Below, in pieces: positions 50,076-63,197 of a DNA stretch of 64,000 bases (its first letter is position 1; every line of letters begins with the position of its first letter). The notes under the pieces were generated by a model. It saw only the letters and a program-made list of their open reading frames with translations, ran no database searches and had not been told where the DNA came from. The DNA lies in contig NZ_NOIN01000004.1 in the NCBI RefSeq assembly GCF_014596565.1, forward strand, positions 248,001 through 312,000, read 5' to 3'. The position numbers were made by a program, and so were the translations under genes. This DNA is from Pseudomonas sp. PSB18 (GTDB lineage Bacteria; Pseudomonadota; Gammaproteobacteria; Pseudomonadales; Pseudomonadaceae).

Positions 50076-53000
50076 TCACTGCGGGTTGGCACGAGTGCTG
50101 GAAAGCAACGACTTCAGGTTGGCAGCCTTCGGCTTGACCAGCCAGAAACGACGCACGTAGTCATCAAGGTTTTCCGCGAGTTCACGACCCCACTCGCTGT
50201 CGGTTTCCTCGACGTACTCATTCAGCACGCGTTGCAGGTGGCTGCGGTAGGCTTCCATCGCCTCGCCGCTGATCCGCTGGATTTCCACCAGCTCGTGGTT
50301 GACCCGGTCAACGAAGCTGTTGTCCTGGTCGAGCACGTAGGCGAAACCACCGGTCATGCCAGAGCCGAAGTTGTAGCCGGTCTTGCCCAATACACAGACG
50401 AAACCACCGGTCATGTATTCGCAGCAGTGATCCCCGGTGCCTTCCACAACGGTGTGGGCCCCGGAGTTACGCACGGCAAAACGCTCGCCTGCGGTGCCGG
50501 CGGCGAACAGCTTGCCGCCCGTGGCGCCGTAGAGGCAGGTGTTGCCGATGATGGCACTGTCCTGGGTCCTGTAGACGCTGCCTTTGGGCGGGACAATGAC
50601 CAGCTTGCCGCCGGTCATGCCTTTGCCCACGTAGTCGTTGGCATCGCCTTCCAGGTACATGTTCAGGCCGCCGGCGTTCCAGACGCCGAAGCTCTGGCCG
50701 GCAGTACCCTTGAAGCGGAACGTGATCGGCGCCTGGGCCATGCCCTGGTTGCCGTGTAAACGGGCGATTTCGCCGGAGATCCGCGCACCGATGGAACGGT
50801 CGCAGTTGCAGATGTCCAGGCTGAACTCGGCACCGCTCAGGTCGTTGATGGCCGAAGCGGCCATGTCGACCATCTTCTCGGCCAGCTCACCCTTGTCGAA
50901 CGGCGGGTTGCGGTCGACCTGGCAGAACTGTGGCTTGTCTGCCGGGATCAGATCGCTGCCTAGCAACGGGGTCAGGTCCAGGTGATGCTGCTTGGCGGTC
51001 TGGCCTTCGATCACGTCCAGCAGATCGGTGCGGCCGATCAGCTCTTCGAGCGAGCGCACGCCCAGTTTCGCCAGCCATTCACGGGTTTCTTCGGCCACGT
51101 AGGTGAAGAAGTTCACCACCATGTCGACGGTGCCGATGTAGTGGTCTTTGCGCAGCTTCTCGTTCTGGGTCGCCACGCCGGTGGCGCAGTTGTTCAGGTG
51201 GCAGATGCGCAGGTATTTGCAGCCCAGGGCGATCATCGGTGCGGTACCGAAGCCGAAGCTCTCGGCGCCGAGAATGGCCGCCTTGATCACGTCGAGGCCG
51301 GTTTTCAGGCCACCGTCGGTCTGCACCCGGACCTTGCCGCGCAAGTCGTTACCGCGCAGGGTCTGGTGGGTTTCAGCCAGCCCCAGTTCCCAGGGCGCAC
51401 CGGCGTATTTGATCGAGGTCAGCGGCGATGCACCGGTACCGCCGTCGTAGCCGGAGATGGTGATCAGGTCGGCATAAGCCTTGGCCACACCGGCGGCGAT
51501 GGTACCGACGCCTGCTTCCGCCACCAGCTTCACCGAAACCAGTGCCTTCGGGTTCACCTGCTTGAGGTCGAAGATCAGTTGCGACAAGTCTTCGATCGAG
51601 TAGATGTCGTGATGGGGCGGCGGCGAAATCAGGGTCACGCCGGGGACCGCGTAGCGCAGCTTGGCGATCAGGCCGTTGACCTTGCCGCCAGGCAACTGGC
51701 CGCCTTCACCGGGCTTGGCGCCCTGGGCAACCTTGATCTGCAGCACCTCGGCGTTGACCAGGTACTCTGGCGTTACACCGAAACGGCCGGTCGCGACCTG
51801 CTTGATCTTCGAGCTCTTGATAGTGCCGTAGCGCGCCGGATCCTCGCCGCCTTCGCCGGAGTTGGAACGCGCACCGAGGCGGTTCATGGCTTCGGCCAGG
51901 GCTTCGTGGGCTTCCGGCGACAAGGCGCCCAGGGAAATACCGGCGGAGTCGAAGCGCTTGAGCACCGATTCCAGGGGTTCCACTTCGCTGATGTCCAGCG
52001 GCGTGTCCAGGGTCTTGACCTTGAGCAGGTCGCGGATCATCGACACCGGGCGGTTGTCCACCAGCGCCGTGTATTCCTTGAACTTGCCGTAGTCGCCCTG
52101 CTGCACAGCGGCTTGCAGGGTGTTCACCACATCCGGGTTGTAGGCGTGGTATTCGCCGCCGTGGACGAACTTCAGCAGGCCGCCTTGCTGGATCGGCTTG
52201 CGCGGACTCCAGGCTTCGGCAGCCAGGGCTTTCTGTTCGGCTTCGATGTCGACGAAACGCGCACCCTTGATGCGGCTCGGCACGCCACGGAAGCTCAGCT
52301 CGCAGACTTCTTCGGACAGGCCGATGGCCTCGAACAGTTGCGCACCGCGGTACGAGGCGATGGTCGAGATGCCCATCTTCGAGAGGATCTTGAGCAGGCC
52401 CTTGGTGATGCCCCTGCGGTAGTTCTTGAACACCTCGTAGAGATCGCCCAGCACTTCACCGGTACGGATCAGGTCGCCGAGCACTTCGTAGGCCAGGAAC
52501 GGATATACCGCCGAGGCACCGAAACCGATCAGCACCGCGAAGTGATGCGGATCACGGGCGGTGGCGGTTTCGACAAGGATGTTGGAATCGCAACGCAGAC
52601 CTTTCTCGGTCAGGCGATGGTGCACCGCACCCGTGGCCAGGGACGCATGGATCGGCAACTTGCCCGGCGCGATGTGACGGTCGCTGAGCACGATCTGGGT
52701 ACGCCCGGAGCGCGCGGCTTCTTCAGCCTGATCGGCCACATTGCGGATGGCCGCTTCGAGGCCGACGCTTTCGTCGTAGTTCAGGTCGATGACCTGACGC
52801 GCGAACCCCGGACGGTCGAGGTTGGTCAGCGAGCGCCATTTGGCCGGGGAAATGACCGGCGAGCTGAGGATCACCCGCGAGGCGTGCTCCGGCGACTCCT
52901 GGAAAATGTTGCGCTCGGCGCCCAGGCAGATTTCCAACGACATCACGATCGCTTCGCGCAGCGGGTCGATCGGCGGGTTGGTCACTTGGGCGAATTGCTG

Positions 53001-54524
53001 GCGGAAATAATCGTATGGCGTGCGCACGCGCTGCGACAGCACAGCCATCGGTGTGTCGTCGCCCATGGAGCCGACCGCTTCGTAGCCCTGCTCGCCCAGC
53101 GGACGCAGCACCTGGTCACGCTCTTCGAACGTCACTTGGTACATCTTCATGTACTGCTTGAGCTGATCGACGTCGTAGAAAGCCGAACCGTGGTCGTTGT
53201 CTTCCATGGTCGCCTGGATGCGCAGGGCGTTCTTGCGCAACCATTGCTTGTACGGATGACGGGACTTGAGGCGGTTGTCGATGGCGTCGGTGTCGAGGAT
53301 CTGGCCGGTCTCGGTGTCCACGGCAAAGATCTGGCCCGGGCCTACGCGGCCCTTGGCGATGACGTCTTCAGGCTGGTAGTTCCAGACGCCGATTTCCGAC
53401 GCCAGGGTGATGAAACCGTTGGTGGTGGTGACCCAGCGCGCCGGGCGCAGACCGTTACGGTCCAGCAGGCACACGGCATAGCGGCCGTCGGTCATGACGA
53501 TACCGGCCGGGCCGTCCCACGGTTCCATGTGCATGGAGTTGTATTCGTAGAACGCCCGCAGGTCCGGGTCCATGGTCTCGACGTTCTGCCACGCCGGCGG
53601 AACCAGCATGCGCACGCCACGGAACAGGTCGATGCCACCGGTCACCATCAGTTCGAGCATGTTGTCCATGCTCGAGGAGTCCGAACCCACACGGTTGACC
53701 AGCGGGCCGAGCTCTTCGAGGTCCGGCATAAGGTCGTTGGCGAACTTGGTGCGACGGGCCAGGGCCCAGTTACGGTTGCCGGTGATGGTGTTGATCTCGC
53801 CGTTGTGGGCGAGGAAGCGGAATGGCTGGGCCAGCGGCCATTTCGGCAGGGTATTGGTGGAGAAGCGCTGGTGGAACACGCAGATCGCGGTTTTCAGGCG
53901 CTCGTCGCTCAGGTCTGGATAGAAGGCGGTGAGGTCCGCCGGCATCATCAGGCCTTTATAGATGATGGTCTTGTTGGAAAAGCTGCAGATGTAGTGGTCG
54001 GTGTCGGCGGCGTTGGCCACGGACGAGCGACGACGGGAGCTGAACAGCTTGATCGCCATCTCCTGGTCGCTCAGGCCTTCGCCGGCGATGAACACCTGTT
54101 CGATTTGCGGCAGGCGCGCCAGGGCCAGGCTACCGAGGACACTGGTATCGATCGGCACTTTGCGCCAGCCGACCAACTGCAGGCCGGCGGCCAGGATCTC
54201 GCGGTCCATGTTCTCGCGAGCTGCCTGGGCCTTCACCGGGTCCTGGTTGAAAAACACCATGCCCACGGCGTACTGCTTGGGCAGCGTGACACCAAACGTT
54301 TCCTGGGCAATGGCACGCAGGAACTCATCAGGCTTTTGAATCAGCAAGCCACAGCCATCGCCGGTCTTGCCGTCGGCGTTGATCCCACCACGGTGGGTCA
54401 TGCAGGTCAGGGCCTCAATGGCCGTTTGCAAAAGGGTATGGCTGGGCTCGCCCTGCATATGGGCTATCAGGCCAAAACCACAGTTATCCTTGAATTCATC
54501 TGGTTGGTACAGACCTGCTTTCAT
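50076..54524 (-). CDS. gltB: Glutamate synthase (NADPH) large subunit
   Basis: Four-domain enzyme of 1482 residues. The class II amidotransferase domain begins at Cys15 ([12 protein letters not shown]), which becomes the N-terminal nucleophile after removal of a short propeptide. The central domain follows. The FMN-binding synthase domain carries [19 protein letters not shown] and a [3Fe-4S] Cys region [20 protein letters not shown] (near residue 1110). Last is the glutamate synthase beta-helix domain rich in Gly repeats ([11 protein letters not shown]). The ATG at 54522-54524 has GTGAGAAAG upstream; the two-codon longer GTG start is less likely. Confidence 0.97.
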   Translation of the reverse strand: MKAGLYQPDEFKDNCGFGLIAHMQGEPSHTLLQTAIEALTCMTHRGGINADGKTGDGCGLLIQKPDEFLRAIAQETFGVTLPKQYAVGMVFFNQDPVKAQAARENMDREILAAGLQLVGWRKVPIDTSVLGSLALARLPQIEQVFIAGEGLSDQEMAIKLFSSRRRSSVANAADTDHYICSFSNKTIIYKGLMMPADLTAFYPDLSDERLKTAICVFHQRFSTNTLPKWPLAQPFRFLAHNGEINTITGNRNWALARRTKFANDLMPDLEELGPLVNRVGSDSSSMDNMLELMVTGGIDLFRGVRMLVPPAWQNVETMDPDLRAFYEYNSMHMEPWDGPAGIVMTDGRYAVCLLDRNGLRPARWVTTTNGFITLASEIGVWNYQPEDVIAKGRVGPGQIFAVDTETGQILDTDAIDNRLKSRHPYKQWLRKNALRIQATMEDNDHGSAFYDVDQLKQYMKMYQVTFEERDQVLRPLGEQGYEAVGSMGDDTPMAVLSQRVRTPYDYFRQQFAQVTNPPIDPLREAIVMSLEICLGAERNIFQESPEHASRVILSSPVISPAKWRSLTNLDRPGFARQVIDLNYDESVGLEAAIRNVADQAEEAARSGRTQIVLSDRHIAPGKLPIHASLATGAVHHRLTEKGLRCDSNILVETATARDPHHFAVLIGFGASAVYPFLAYEVLGDLIRTGEVLGDLYEVFKNYRRGITKGLLKILSKMGISTIASYRGAQLFEAIGLSEEVCELSFRGVPSRIKGARFVDIEAEQKALAAEAWSPRKPIQQGGLLKFVHGGEYHAYNPDVVNTLQAAVQQGDYGKFKEYTALVDNRPVSMIRDLLKVKTLDTPLDISEVEPLESVLKRFDSAGISLGALSPEAHEALAEAMNRLGARSNSGEGGEDPARYGTIKSSKIKQVATGRFGVTPEYLVNAEVLQIKVAQGAKPGEGGQLPGGKVNGLIAKLRYAVPGVTLISPPPHHDIYSIEDLSQLIFDLKQVNPKALVSVKLVAEAGVGTIAAGVAKAYADLITISGYDGGTGASPLTSIKYAGAPWELGLAETHQTLRGNDLRGKVRVQTDGGLKTGLDVIKAAILGAESFGFGTAPMIALGCKYLRICHLNNCATGVATQNEKLRKDHYIGTVDMVVNFFTYVAEETREWLAKLGVRSLEELIGRTDLLDVIEGQTAKQHHLDLTPLLGSDLIPADKPQFCQVDRNPPFDKGELAEKMVDMAASAINDLSGAEFSLDICNCDRSIGARISGEIARLHGNQGMAQAPITFRFKGTAGQSFGVWNAGGLNMYLEGDANDYVGKGMTGGKLVIVPPKGSVYRTQDSAIIGNTCLYGATGGKLFAAGTAGERFAVRNSGAHTVVEGTGDHCCEYMTGGFVCVLGKTGYNFGSGMTGGFAYVLDQDNSFVDRVNHELVEIQRISGEAMEAYRSHLQRVLNEYVEETDSEWGRELAENLDDYVRRFWLVKPKAANLKSLLSSTRANPQ

Positions 54525-54633
54525 AGACACTTTCTCACCAGGCTGCCCCTTATCGAGGCAAATTTCTTTTCAATTCAACCACTTGCACTCCACGCCGAAC
54601 GTACGCCGGCTTTGCGGGGGCAAAAGGGAGGTC

Positions 54634-54662
54634 ATTGTACATGCCGACACAGACGCTCACAA
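54634..54662 (-). promoter_or_regulatory. Predicted sigma70 promoter of gltBD
   Basis: On the minus strand TTGTGA (54657-54662), 17-base spacer, TACAAT (54634-54639), about 100 bases before the gltB ATG. It lies in the 350-bp gap between gltB and damX. The other part of this gap holds a small hairpin after damX and no gene that I can support. Confidence 0.45.
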
Positions 54663-54847
54663 ATTTGACGACGAAACGTCGAAAATTCATGTCGCATTTG
54701 TGAAAGGTTTAAAGCTATATGCTGTGCTAGTCAAAACTTTTTTGGGTTCGACCGCTACGACTCAAACGCTACTGTGACGCAGACACCACAAGGCGCGCGG
54801 CCTGAAAGGTCGCTCGCTCTTGCGGAAATGTTGAGGTTGCCGGGAGA

Positions 54848-54868
54848 GGCGGCCTGGGTAAGGCCGCC
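54848..54868. other. Stem-loop after damX
   Basis: GGCGGCC (54848-54854) and GGCCGCC (54862-54868) form a 7-bp GC-only stem with a TGGGTAA loop, starting just 7 bases after the damX stop on the minus strand. A T-run is missing, so it is at best a weak terminator for the aroK-aroB-damX transcript. Confidence 0.4.
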
Positions 54869-54874
54869 GAATCT

Positions 54875-56446
54875 TCAGCGAGTTGCAGCCAGTTCCTGTT
54901 GGACGCTGGCGACAGTGCGAGGCCAAGGTTTACCAGCCTGAACCTTCGCTGGCAAGGCCTTGATGGCGGAAACAGCTGCATCACGGTTGGCAAAGCTGCC
55001 GTAAGTGATGACATACAGCGGCTTGCCGTTGAGGACTTTCTTGAAATAACGATACTCGCCGCCCTGCTCCTTGACGAAGTTCTGCGCGGTGGCTTCGGAG
55101 CTGGTGCCGAGAATCTGTACGACGTAGTTGCCCGGTGCCTGGCCGGCGTACCAGCTGCCACCCGCGGCCTTGGCCGGTGCAGCAGGCTTGGCCGCCGGGG
55201 CAGGCGTCGGCTTGGCAACCGGCGCAGGGGCAGGCTTGGCCGTCGCCACCTGGGCCGGAGCCGGGGTCGGCTTGGCGGCCGGAGCAGGTGCTGGTGTCGG
55301 AGCCGGGCCGGCAGGCACGCCCGCAGGCGGGGCCGTGGTGGTCACGGTCGGCGGCGTGTCGCCATCGTCGATCGGTGGTGCCGCGCCATCGTCACCCTCG
55401 GTGATCCCACCGGCAGCTTCGGCCAGGGGCCCGCGCATGACCGGTTGCGACTGGCCGACCAACGGTAACGGCATCGGCTGGGTGCTGCCGGCGAATTCCA
55501 CCGCCGGCGCGCCGCCGTTGGGTTTCGGCGCCCCCTGACCGAGGGGCAGTTGTGCCTGTTCGTTGGCAGGCGCGCCTGTGGTCGGCGCCTTGTTGCGACC
55601 CGGCATCAGCCAGGCGGCGACGACCGCGACCACGACGACGGCGGAAATCGCCAATACGTGTTTCTTCGGCATGTTGAACCCCATAGTTGGACGCTTCACC
55701 GCTGAGCGGCTGGCAATCATGACTTCGATCAAGGCATCCCGAGCGACCTGGTTGATGTTGCCAGGCCAGCCGCCGGAGCCTTCGTGAATCTCAGAGATCT
55801 GATCGGCGGTAAAAAGTTCGATACCCCGGCCCGCGCCTTCAAGGCGTTGATCCAGGTATTCACGGGTTTCTTCTTCGGTGTACGGCGCCAGTTCGATGAT
55901 ATGGAAGCGCTCTTCCTCGAGCTCCAGCTGTTCCAGCTCGGCGATCAACGACGACTCGCCAAACAGGAAGACATGGGGACGCCCTTCCGGCGCCCCGGCC
56001 GCCAGCGCCAGCAGGGCTTCCAGGGCCGACTCGTCGAGCTGCTCGGCGTCATCCACCAGCAGGTAGACTTCCTGCCCGGTCAGCGCCAGCTGGACGATCT
56101 GGTCGAGAATCGCACCTACTTCGGCCTGGGCCAGGTTCAACGCCTGGGCCACCTGGCGCAACACACCGGCGGCATCACCGGCGCCACGGGCCGAGACCAC
56201 CACGCTTTGCACCGACTGTTTGTTGGTGCTGGCCACCAGGGCCTGGCGCAGCAAGGTCTTGCCGCTGCCCTGAGGACCGGTAACGACCAGTAGCAACTGG
56301 CTGTAGCGCGCCAGGTGATGCAACTGACCCAGCACCGGCTTGCGCTGGGCCGGGAAGAATTTGAAGCCGGGGACCCGTGGAGCGAAGGGGTCGTGACTCA
56401 ATTGGAAATGGCCGAGGAAGGCCTCGTCGGCATGCAAACTAGTCAT
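54875..56446 (-). CDS. damX: AAA-ATPase/SPOR-domain cell division protein, DamX-like
   Basis: A 523-residue inner-membrane protein. The N-terminal 250 residues form an AAA (ExeA-like) ATPase with Walker A GPQGSGKT (57-64) and Walker B YLLVDDAEQLDE. One membrane helix (HVLAISAVVVVAVVAAWL, about 267-284) leads to a periplasmic linker extremely rich in Ala, Pro and Lys. The C-terminal SPOR domain (about 445-520; YVVQILGTSSEATAQNFVKE) binds denuded septal peptidoglycan. It stands 10 bases after aroB in the conserved Pseudomonas order and should act in septum formation. ATPase function is inferred from motifs. Confidence 0.9.
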   Translation of the reverse strand: MTSLHADEAFLGHFQLSHDPFAPRVPGFKFFPAQRKPVLGQLHHLARYSQLLLVVTGPQGSGKTLLRQALVASTNKQSVQSVVVSARGAGDAAGVLRQVAQALNLAQAEVGAILDQIVQLALTGQEVYLLVDDAEQLDESALEALLALAAGAPEGRPHVFLFGESSLIAELEQLELEEERFHIIELAPYTEEETREYLDQRLEGAGRGIELFTADQISEIHEGSGGWPGNINQVARDALIEVMIASRSAVKRPTMGFNMPKKHVLAISAVVVVAVVAAWLMPGRNKAPTTGAPANEQAQLPLGQGAPKPNGGAPAVEFAGSTQPMPLPLVGQSQPVMRGPLAEAAGGITEGDDGAAPPIDDGDTPPTVTTTAPPAGVPAGPAPTPAPAPAAKPTPAPAQVATAKPAPAPVAKPTPAPAAKPAAPAKAAGGSWYAGQAPGNYVVQILGTSSEATAQNFVKEQGGEYRYFKKVLNGKPLYVITYGSFANRDAAVSAIKALPAKVQAGKPWPRTVASVQQELAATR

Positions 56447-56456
56447 CGGAATCTTA

Positions 56457-57557
56457 TTAACCTTTAAGCTGAGCCAGGGCGTGGTAATCCGCGCCCAGCG
56501 TGGCCTGTAGAACCTCTTTCGGATAATCGTCGGTCACCACCGCTTCGCCCATGCGGCGCAGCAGCACCAGACGCAGACGACCATCGATCACTTTCTTGTC
56601 GATTGCCATGTGTTCGAGAAAATCGGCCTCGGTCATTTCCTCGGGAGGCACCACCGGAAGCCCGGCGCGCTGGAACAGCCGAATGCCGCGATCACGCTCC
56701 TGCTCGCTGATCCAGCCCAGGCGCGCGGACATTTCCAGGGCCATGACTGTACCGGCCGCCACCGCCTCGCCATGTAGCCAGACACCATACCCCATGTGGG
56801 TCTCGATGGCGTGTCCAAAGGTGTGGCCCAGGTTGAGCGTGGCCCGTACACCCGACTCACGCTCATCGGCACCGACCACCGCGGCCTTGGCTGCGCAGGA
56901 GCGCTCGATCGCGTAGGTCAGGGCAGCCTGGTCCAGTTCCCGCAGACGGTCGACGTTCTCCTCGAGCCAACCCAGGAACGGCTCGTCGCAGATCAGCCCG
57001 TACTTGATGACTTCCGCCAGCCCTGCGGACAGCTCACGGGCCGGCAAGGTATTGAGGGTAGCGGTATCGATCAGCACCACGTTGGGCTGATAGAAAGCGC
57101 CGACCATGTTCTTGCCCAGCGGATGGTTGATCCCGGTCTTGCCGCCCACCGACGAATCGACCTGGGACAGCAACGTGGTAGGGATCTGGATGAAGTCGAC
57201 GCCACGCTGGTAGCAGGCCGCGGCAAACCCGGCCATGTCGCCGATCACGCCACCGCCCAGGGCCACCACCGTGGTGCGCCGGTCATGCCGCGCGGTCAGC
57301 AGGCCGTCGAAGATCAACTGCAGGGTTTCCCAGTTCTTGAACGCCTCGCCATCGGGCAACACCACGGAAATGACCGAAAAGGCTGACAGACTGCGGGTCA
57401 GGCGCTCCAGATACAAAGGGGCGACGGTTTCGTTGGAGATGATCGCCACTTGCCGCCCGGCGATATGTGGCGCCAGCAGTTGCGGCTGGTCCAACAAGCC
57501 TTCGCCAATGTGAATCGGGTAGCTGCGCTCGCCCAGGTCGACCTTTAGTGTCTGCAT
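56457..57557 (-). CDS. aroB: 3-dehydroquinate synthase
   Basis: Second enzyme of the shikimate pathway, 366 residues. It turns DAHP into 3-dehydroquinate with NAD+ and a divalent metal. NAD-binding [20 protein letters not shown], substrate block [20 protein letters not shown], metal ligands in [12 protein letters not shown] (Glu) and [12 protein letters not shown] (His), and HGEAVAAG are all present. The ATG at 57555-57557 begins [17 protein letters not shown], matching the family; 14 additional upstream codons were rejected. It is encoded downstream of aroK, with a 148-bp gap, and upstream of damX. Confidence 0.97.
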   Translation of the reverse strand: MQTLKVDLGERSYPIHIGEGLLDQPQLLAPHIAGRQVAIISNETVAPLYLERLTRSLSAFSVISVVLPDGEAFKNWETLQLIFDGLLTARHDRRTTVVALGGGVIGDMAGFAAACYQRGVDFIQIPTTLLSQVDSSVGGKTGINHPLGKNMVGAFYQPNVVLIDTATLNTLPARELSAGLAEVIKYGLICDEPFLGWLEENVDRLRELDQAALTYAIERSCAAKAAVVGADERESGVRATLNLGHTFGHAIETHMGYGVWLHGEAVAAGTVMALEMSARLGWISEQERDRGIRLFQRAGLPVVPPEEMTEADFLEHMAIDKKVIDGRLRLVLLRRMGEAVVTDDYPKEVLQATLGADYHALAQLKG

Positions 57558-57705
57558 GTGTCCCCACGGTGAAGATGGAATCAGGCGTCCTGCCTGCAAT
57601 TAACGAAAAGTCCACGGTGTCTGCTATGACGCCACTCGAAGGCCATCTGCCACGGCCCGGCGGATGACGGCGAGACGCCGAGGATAGCGCATTTCCCGTG
57701 GCGCA

Positions 57706-58224
57706 TTAACGGGGAGGCAGTTGCTGCAGACGTTCGAGAATCTCCAGCACCACCATTCTCGGTGGCCGCTCGTCGGTTTCCACCACCAGGTCGGCGATCT
57801 CCCGGTACAGCGGATCACGCAGCTCCAGCAGGTCCCGCAGGGTCTTGGCCGGATCGGCGGTACGCAACAGCGGACGGTTGCGGTCCCGGGCGGTACGCCC
57901 GACCTGCTGCTCGACGGAGGCGTGCAGGTAGACCACCCGTCCACCGGCATGCAGTTCCCGACGGTTGGCTTCGCGCATCACGGCGCCGCCACCGGTGGCC
58001 AGCACCACACCTTCGAATGCACACAGCTCGGCGATCATCGCCTGCTCGCGATCACGAAAGCCTGGTTCGCCTTCCTTGTCGAAGATCCACGGGATATTCG
58101 CGCCCGTGCGCAATTCAATTTCCTTGTCGGAATCTTTGAACGGCAGGCGCAGCTCTTTGGCCAGCAAACGGCCGATGGTGCTTTTTCCAGCGCCCATCGG
58201 CCCAACAAGAATCAAATTTCGCAC
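57706..58224 (-). CDS. aroK: Shikimate kinase
   Basis: A 172-residue nucleoside-monophosphate-kinase-like enzyme phosphorylating shikimate at the 3-OH with ATP. The P-loop is GPMGAGKST (8-16). Shikimate-binding parts are [18 protein letters not shown] (Asp32, Asp34 region), the Arg of GFRDRE and ATGGGAVM. The adenine site RDRNRPLL lies near residue 116. It follows pilQ by 4 bases, so the kinase is produced from the type IV pilus operon transcript, a constant feature of this locus in pseudomonads. Confidence 0.97.
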   Translation of the reverse strand: MRNLILVGPMGAGKSTIGRLLAKELRLPFKDSDKEIELRTGANIPWIFDKEGEPGFRDREQAMIAELCAFEGVVLATGGGAVMREANRRELHAGGRVVYLHASVEQQVGRTARDRNRPLLRTADPAKTLRDLLELRDPLYREIADLVVETDERPPRMVVLEILERLQQLPPR

Positions 58225-58228
58225 AGAA

Positions 58229-60301
58229 TCAACGACTCACAGCAATCGCCTGGTTGTTCATGATACGCGGAGTGAGGAATACCAGCAGCTCGGATTTTTT
58301 CTCCGAAACCAGATCACGCCGGAAAAGGCGGCCAAGATACGGCACATCGCCAAGAAATGGCACCTTATCTACAACCTTGCTCTGAGTATTTGAGAAAACC
58401 CCGCCAATCACAATGGTCTCGCCGTCATTGACCAGCACCTTCGCGTTGACTTCGTTCTTCTTGATCGGCGGTACTTCCTGCACCTTGTTCAGGTAGTCCG
58501 GCTCATCCTTGGTGACCTTGACCTCCATGATGATGCGGTTGTCCGGGGTGATCTGCGGGGTCACCTCCAGCGACAGCGAGGCTTCCTTGAACGACACCGA
58601 GGTGGCCCCACTGGAACTGGCTTCCTGGTAGGGGATTTCCGTGCCCTTGAGGATCTTGGCAGTCTCCTTGTCCGACGTCACCACCTTGGGCTGGGAGACG
58701 ATTTCCCCGTTGCCGGTTTTCTCCATGGCTGTCAGCTCCAGATCCAGCAGTACGTTGTCGGTGATGAACGCAATGCCGATACCCGAGGTATTGCCCGCCG
58801 CGCCCATGTCGACGAACGGCTGATTGGTACTGGTACTGCCCGGTGTGCCGATGGTGGTGGAGCTGCCGTTGGTCACGCCCGAAGAGTTCCAGTTGCCCTG
58901 GTTCTGCACCGAGCCGCCCCAACGCACCCCCAGGCTTTTGTCGTAATCGACGTTGGCCTCGACGATCCGGGCCTCGATCATCACCTGGCGCACCGGAATA
59001 TCCAGCTGGGCCACGATCCGACGCAATTCATCGAGCCGGTCCTGGGTCTGGTAGGCAATGATGTTATTGGTTCGCTCATCCACCGTGATCGTGCCACGTT
59101 CATCGGCTTTCGCTTCGGCGCTGGTCACCGATTGGAACAGCTTGGCGATGTCCGCCGCCTTCGCATAGTTGACCTGCAACAGCTCTCGCCGCAGCGGCGC
59201 CAGGTCGGCAATCTGCTTCTGGGACTCCAGCTCCTGGCGCTCGCGAGCCGCGATCTCATCGGCGGGGGCAACCAGCAACACGTTACCGACCTTGCGCTTG
59301 TCCAGCCCCTTGGTCTTCAGCACCAGATCCAACGCCTGGTCCCAGGGAACATTCTGCAACCGCAAGGTGATTCCCCCTTGCACCGTGTCGCTCGCCACCA
59401 GGTTCAGGTTGGTGAAATCGGCAATCAGTTGCAGGACCGAGCGCACTTCGATGTCCTGGAAATTCAGGGACAGCTTTTCACCGCTGTAGGCAGCCCGGTC
59501 GGTGTCGCGCTTGCGCAAGTCTTCGACCGTCATGGGCCGGACGCTGACGGTCAGTTTGTTGTCGGTCTGGTAGGTCGAGTAATCGAAGGTGCCGCCGGGC
59601 TCGATGCTGATGGTGGCCCGGTCGGAACCGGCGCTGGCATTGACGAACTGCACCGGGGTGGCGAAGTCCTTGACGTCCAGGCGCACCCGCAATGGTTCCG
59701 GCAACTGGGTCCTGGCGAAGTTGAGGATGATCTTGCCTTCCCGTTCCTGGATATCCGGCGCAATGGACGGGTCCGACAGGTCGATCACCACGTTACCTTC
59801 ACCCTGGGTCCCGCGCTGGAAGTCCACGCCACGAATGGCCCGGCCCACCGGCGCATTGCTCCTGGCTGGCACCGCACTGGCAGCCGCCGGACGTGGGGCC
59901 TGGACGGTAGATTTCGGCTCCGCGCCCTTACCGACCACCACGAACAGATTATTACCCTCGACCCGAGCGTTATACGGCACCAATTGGGTGAGGCCGATGA
60001 TCAGCCGGGTGCGGTCCCCCGCCTCGACCACGGTGGCGCTGCGTGCATTGCCGCTGCCCAGGTCCTGGGTCTTGCGCGCCAGCTGGTTCGTCACCCCTGG
60101 CAGGTCCAGGGCAATCCGGGCCGGTTGTTCGGTGGTATAGCCACGGGGCGTGGGGGGCGGCCCGTCGAAAGAGAGCTTCAACTCGACCCGATCCCCCGGC
60201 AAAGCCGCGACATCCAGGGTCTTCAGGTTCGCCCCGAGGACCATCGGTGACATCAGCGCCATCCATAGCGAAACACCGAGGGCGGTAAAAATCCTGTTCA
60301 T
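58229..60301 (-). CDS. pilQ: Type IV pilus secretin PilQ
   Basis: Outer-membrane gate for the type IV pilus, 690 residues. The signal peptide ends near MVLGA. Two AMIN domains (about 25-120 and 155-260) bind peptidoglycan. Next are the N0 domain with [20 protein letters not shown] and an N1 repeat ([19 protein letters not shown]), then the secretin core ending [20 protein letters not shown] and [10 protein letters not shown]. It is 49 residues longer than the window's GspD (690 versus 641) and clearly different, since AMIN domains are absent from GspD. It overlaps pilP by 4 bases. Confidence 0.96.
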   Translation of the reverse strand: MNRIFTALGVSLWMALMSPMVLGANLKTLDVAALPGDRVELKLSFDGPPPTPRGYTTEQPARIALDLPGVTNQLARKTQDLGSGNARSATVVEAGDRTRLIIGLTQLVPYNARVEGNNLFVVVGKGAEPKSTVQAPRPAAASAVPARSNAPVGRAIRGVDFQRGTQGEGNVVIDLSDPSIAPDIQEREGKIILNFARTQLPEPLRVRLDVKDFATPVQFVNASAGSDRATISIEPGGTFDYSTYQTDNKLTVSVRPMTVEDLRKRDTDRAAYSGEKLSLNFQDIEVRSVLQLIADFTNLNLVASDTVQGGITLRLQNVPWDQALDLVLKTKGLDKRKVGNVLLVAPADEIAARERQELESQKQIADLAPLRRELLQVNYAKAADIAKLFQSVTSAEAKADERGTITVDERTNNIIAYQTQDRLDELRRIVAQLDIPVRQVMIEARIVEANVDYDKSLGVRWGGSVQNQGNWNSSGVTNGSSTTIGTPGSTSTNQPFVDMGAAGNTSGIGIAFITDNVLLDLELTAMEKTGNGEIVSQPKVVTSDKETAKILKGTEIPYQEASSSGATSVSFKEASLSLEVTPQITPDNRIIMEVKVTKDEPDYLNKVQEVPPIKKNEVNAKVLVNDGETIVIGGVFSNTQSKVVDKVPFLGDVPYLGRLFRRDLVSEKKSELLVFLTPRIMNNQAIAVSR

Positions 60302-60840
60302 TGTTCGAGTTCCACTGAGTGCTCTTTCAAAGGAATGGTCCGTGGTCGCTCCAGCCAGGCACCTTCGCCATCGGGAACGATTTCGACCACATCGACCTCG
60401 GTGGCAGTGACGGCGACAATTCGCCCGTCGTTGCGCCCCAGGTAGTCACCGACCCTGAGCCGATGCACCCCGCCCGCACCGCGCAGCAGCGCATAGGAGC
60501 CACTGGCATTGGCGATCGTGCCGACCATTTCAAACTGTTCGATATTGAAGCCTTCGAGGTACTGTTTGACCCGGTTCGGATCGGGCCGGACATTGCGCGA
60601 ACCTTTTTGCCGTTCGGCCTGATCCACCCGGACCTGCCGTGAGAACGGGCTGCGCAGGTCGGACGCGCTGTAGGTGAAGGTTTCGTTTGGCTTGAAGGTT
60701 GGCGTCGGTTCGATCTTGCCGGGCGGGCGCAACCGCACCTCATTCATGTAGGCGTCCAGGTCCTCGAAGCCACTGTCGTTGTTACAACCGGCCAGCACAA
60801 CCAGCCCGGCCAGCAGGCCCATGCAGCGGAGCGGCTTCAT
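60298..60840 (-). CDS. pilP: Type IV pilus lipoprotein PilP
   Basis: A 180-residue inner-membrane lipoprotein. The lipobox LAGC puts the lipid on Cys19 (LLAGLVVLAGCNND). A disordered proline-rich stretch is followed by the HR domain, a beta sandwich with YALLRGAGGVHRLRVGDYLG that contacts PilQ. It links the PilMNO complex with the secretin. Start and stop overlap pilO and pilQ by 4 bases each. Confidence 0.95.
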   Translation of the reverse strand: MKPLRCMGLLAGLVVLAGCNNDSGFEDLDAYMNEVRLRPPGKIEPTPTFKPNETFTYSASDLRSPFSRQVRVDQAERQKGSRNVRPDPNRVKQYLEGFNIEQFEMVGTIANASGSYALLRGAGGVHRLRVGDYLGRNDGRIVAVTATEVDVVEIVPDGEGAWLERPRTIPLKEHSVELEQ

Positions 60841-61460
60841 GGCTGCGCCCCCTGCTCGTTGTACCGGTAGGTCTTGGCCTGGATGCTCATGCGCAGCTTC
60901 GAGCCCGACTCAGGGTCCGCGGGGGCAATGTCAAAATCGTGCAGCGTGACAATGCGGGGCAGCCCGGCAACCCCGCTGACGAATGTCGCCAGGTCATGGT
61001 AGCCACCGGTCACGGTGATCTGGATCGGCAACTCGATATAGAACGGCTGGGTCACTTCGGGCAGCAGCTTGATCTCCTCGAACTCCAGGCCGCTGCCCAG
61101 GCCGGTGCGGGTGATGTCTTCCAGCAGCCCAGGCACCTCGGTGTCGCTGGGCAATTGCCGCAACAGCACGCCAAAGGAGGTTTCCATCTGCTTCATCTGC
61201 TCGGTGTAGCGTTCCAGGTTCGCGGCCATGTGGGCCTTGCCCGCGAACTGCGCCTTGAGGGTATTTTCTTCCTCGCGCACCTGCTGCAACTCATCCTCCA
61301 GGTCGCTCACGGCAAAGTTATAGCCCAACCCCAGGACCACAACCACCAGCAGGACGCCGGCCAACCATTTGACAGGCATCGGCCAGGAGCCGACGTTGTT
61401 GGTGTCCAGATCACGGAAGTCGACCTTGCGCAGCGCGTCGAACCACTCTCCCGGCCTCAT
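60837..61460 (-). CDS. pilO: Type IV pilus alignment protein PilO
   Basis: A 207-residue bitopic protein. The membrane helix WLAGVLLVVVVLGLGYNFAV (about 29-48) follows a short cytoplasmic end. A coiled coil (LEDELQQVREEENTLKAQFA) and a ferredoxin-like periplasmic domain complete the protein. It forms a heterodimer with PilN and sets the alignment of the pilus machine. Overlapping ends with pilN and pilP indicate coupled translation. Confidence 0.95.
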   Translation of the reverse strand: MRPGEWFDALRKVDFRDLDTNNVGSWPMPVKWLAGVLLVVVVLGLGYNFAVSDLEDELQQVREEENTLKAQFAGKAHMAANLERYTEQMKQMETSFGVLLRQLPSDTEVPGLLEDITRTGLGSGLEFEEIKLLPEVTQPFYIELPIQITVTGGYHDLATFVSGVAGLPRIVTLHDFDIAPADPESGSKLRMSIQAKTYRYNEQGAQP

Positions 61461-62022
61461 TGGGCGTCCTCCGCGTCGGCCGGCTGGGTCTGGCGGACCG
61501 TCAGTTGGAACACATTGGCCTGGTCGACCTGTCCTGCCGTCGTGGCCTTGACCTCCGTCAGGCTGGGCGCGTCGAACAGATCCGACGCGTCCAGGTTGCG
61601 CATCAGGTCCGAGACCCGGTGGTTGGATTCCGCGGCGCCCTTGATGGAGAGCGTCTTGTCTTCCATTTTCACTTCGGTGAAATACACCCCGTCCGGCAAC
61701 GTCCGTACCAATTGGTCAAAGATGCGTCCGCTGACCGGCCGATTTCCTTGTAGGTCCTGGATGATGCGCATGCGCTCCACCAGTTGTTGGCGACGGGCTT
61801 TCAGCTCGCTGATTTGCTTGATGCGCTCGTCCAGCACAGCTATCTGCTCGGAAATGTGCCCGTTACGCGCCAGCTGGTGATTAATGGCACTGTGCAGGTA
61901 CTGAACCCCGATCAAGGTCACCCCCACCGCACCGACCAGCGCCCCCACCAATGCCAGCAGGAAGCGTTTGCGGCGCTCTTCACGCAGCTCTTCGCGCCAG
62001 GGAAGAAGGTTGATCCGGGCCA

Positions 62023-62023
<1 letters not shown>
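61457..62023 (-). CDS. pilN: Type IV pilus alignment protein PilN
   Basis: A 188-residue partner of PilO. The cytoplasmic N-terminus ARINLLPWREELREERRK contains the INLLPWR motif that docks in the groove of PilM. A membrane helix (about 22-42), a coiled coil and a periplasmic ferredoxin-like domain follow. The ATG (62021-62023) shares a base with the pilM stop, and the end overlaps pilO by 4 bases. Confidence 0.96.
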
Positions 62024-63114
<1,091 letters not shown>

Positions 63115-63197
63115 TTACGGACTCTCTAATATGCATTGCGTTCAATCACCCCAGCCCGACGGACGTCCGGATGGCGTTTCCGACGGAAAAAAATGCT

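Noticed and set aside
50982..54668. Very long open frame (about 1228 codons) on the + strand
   Set aside because: It lies wholly opposite gltB, whose protein is unmistakable. Long antisense frames are common in high-GC genes, and its product is rich in His, Arg, Gln and Gly without family resemblance.
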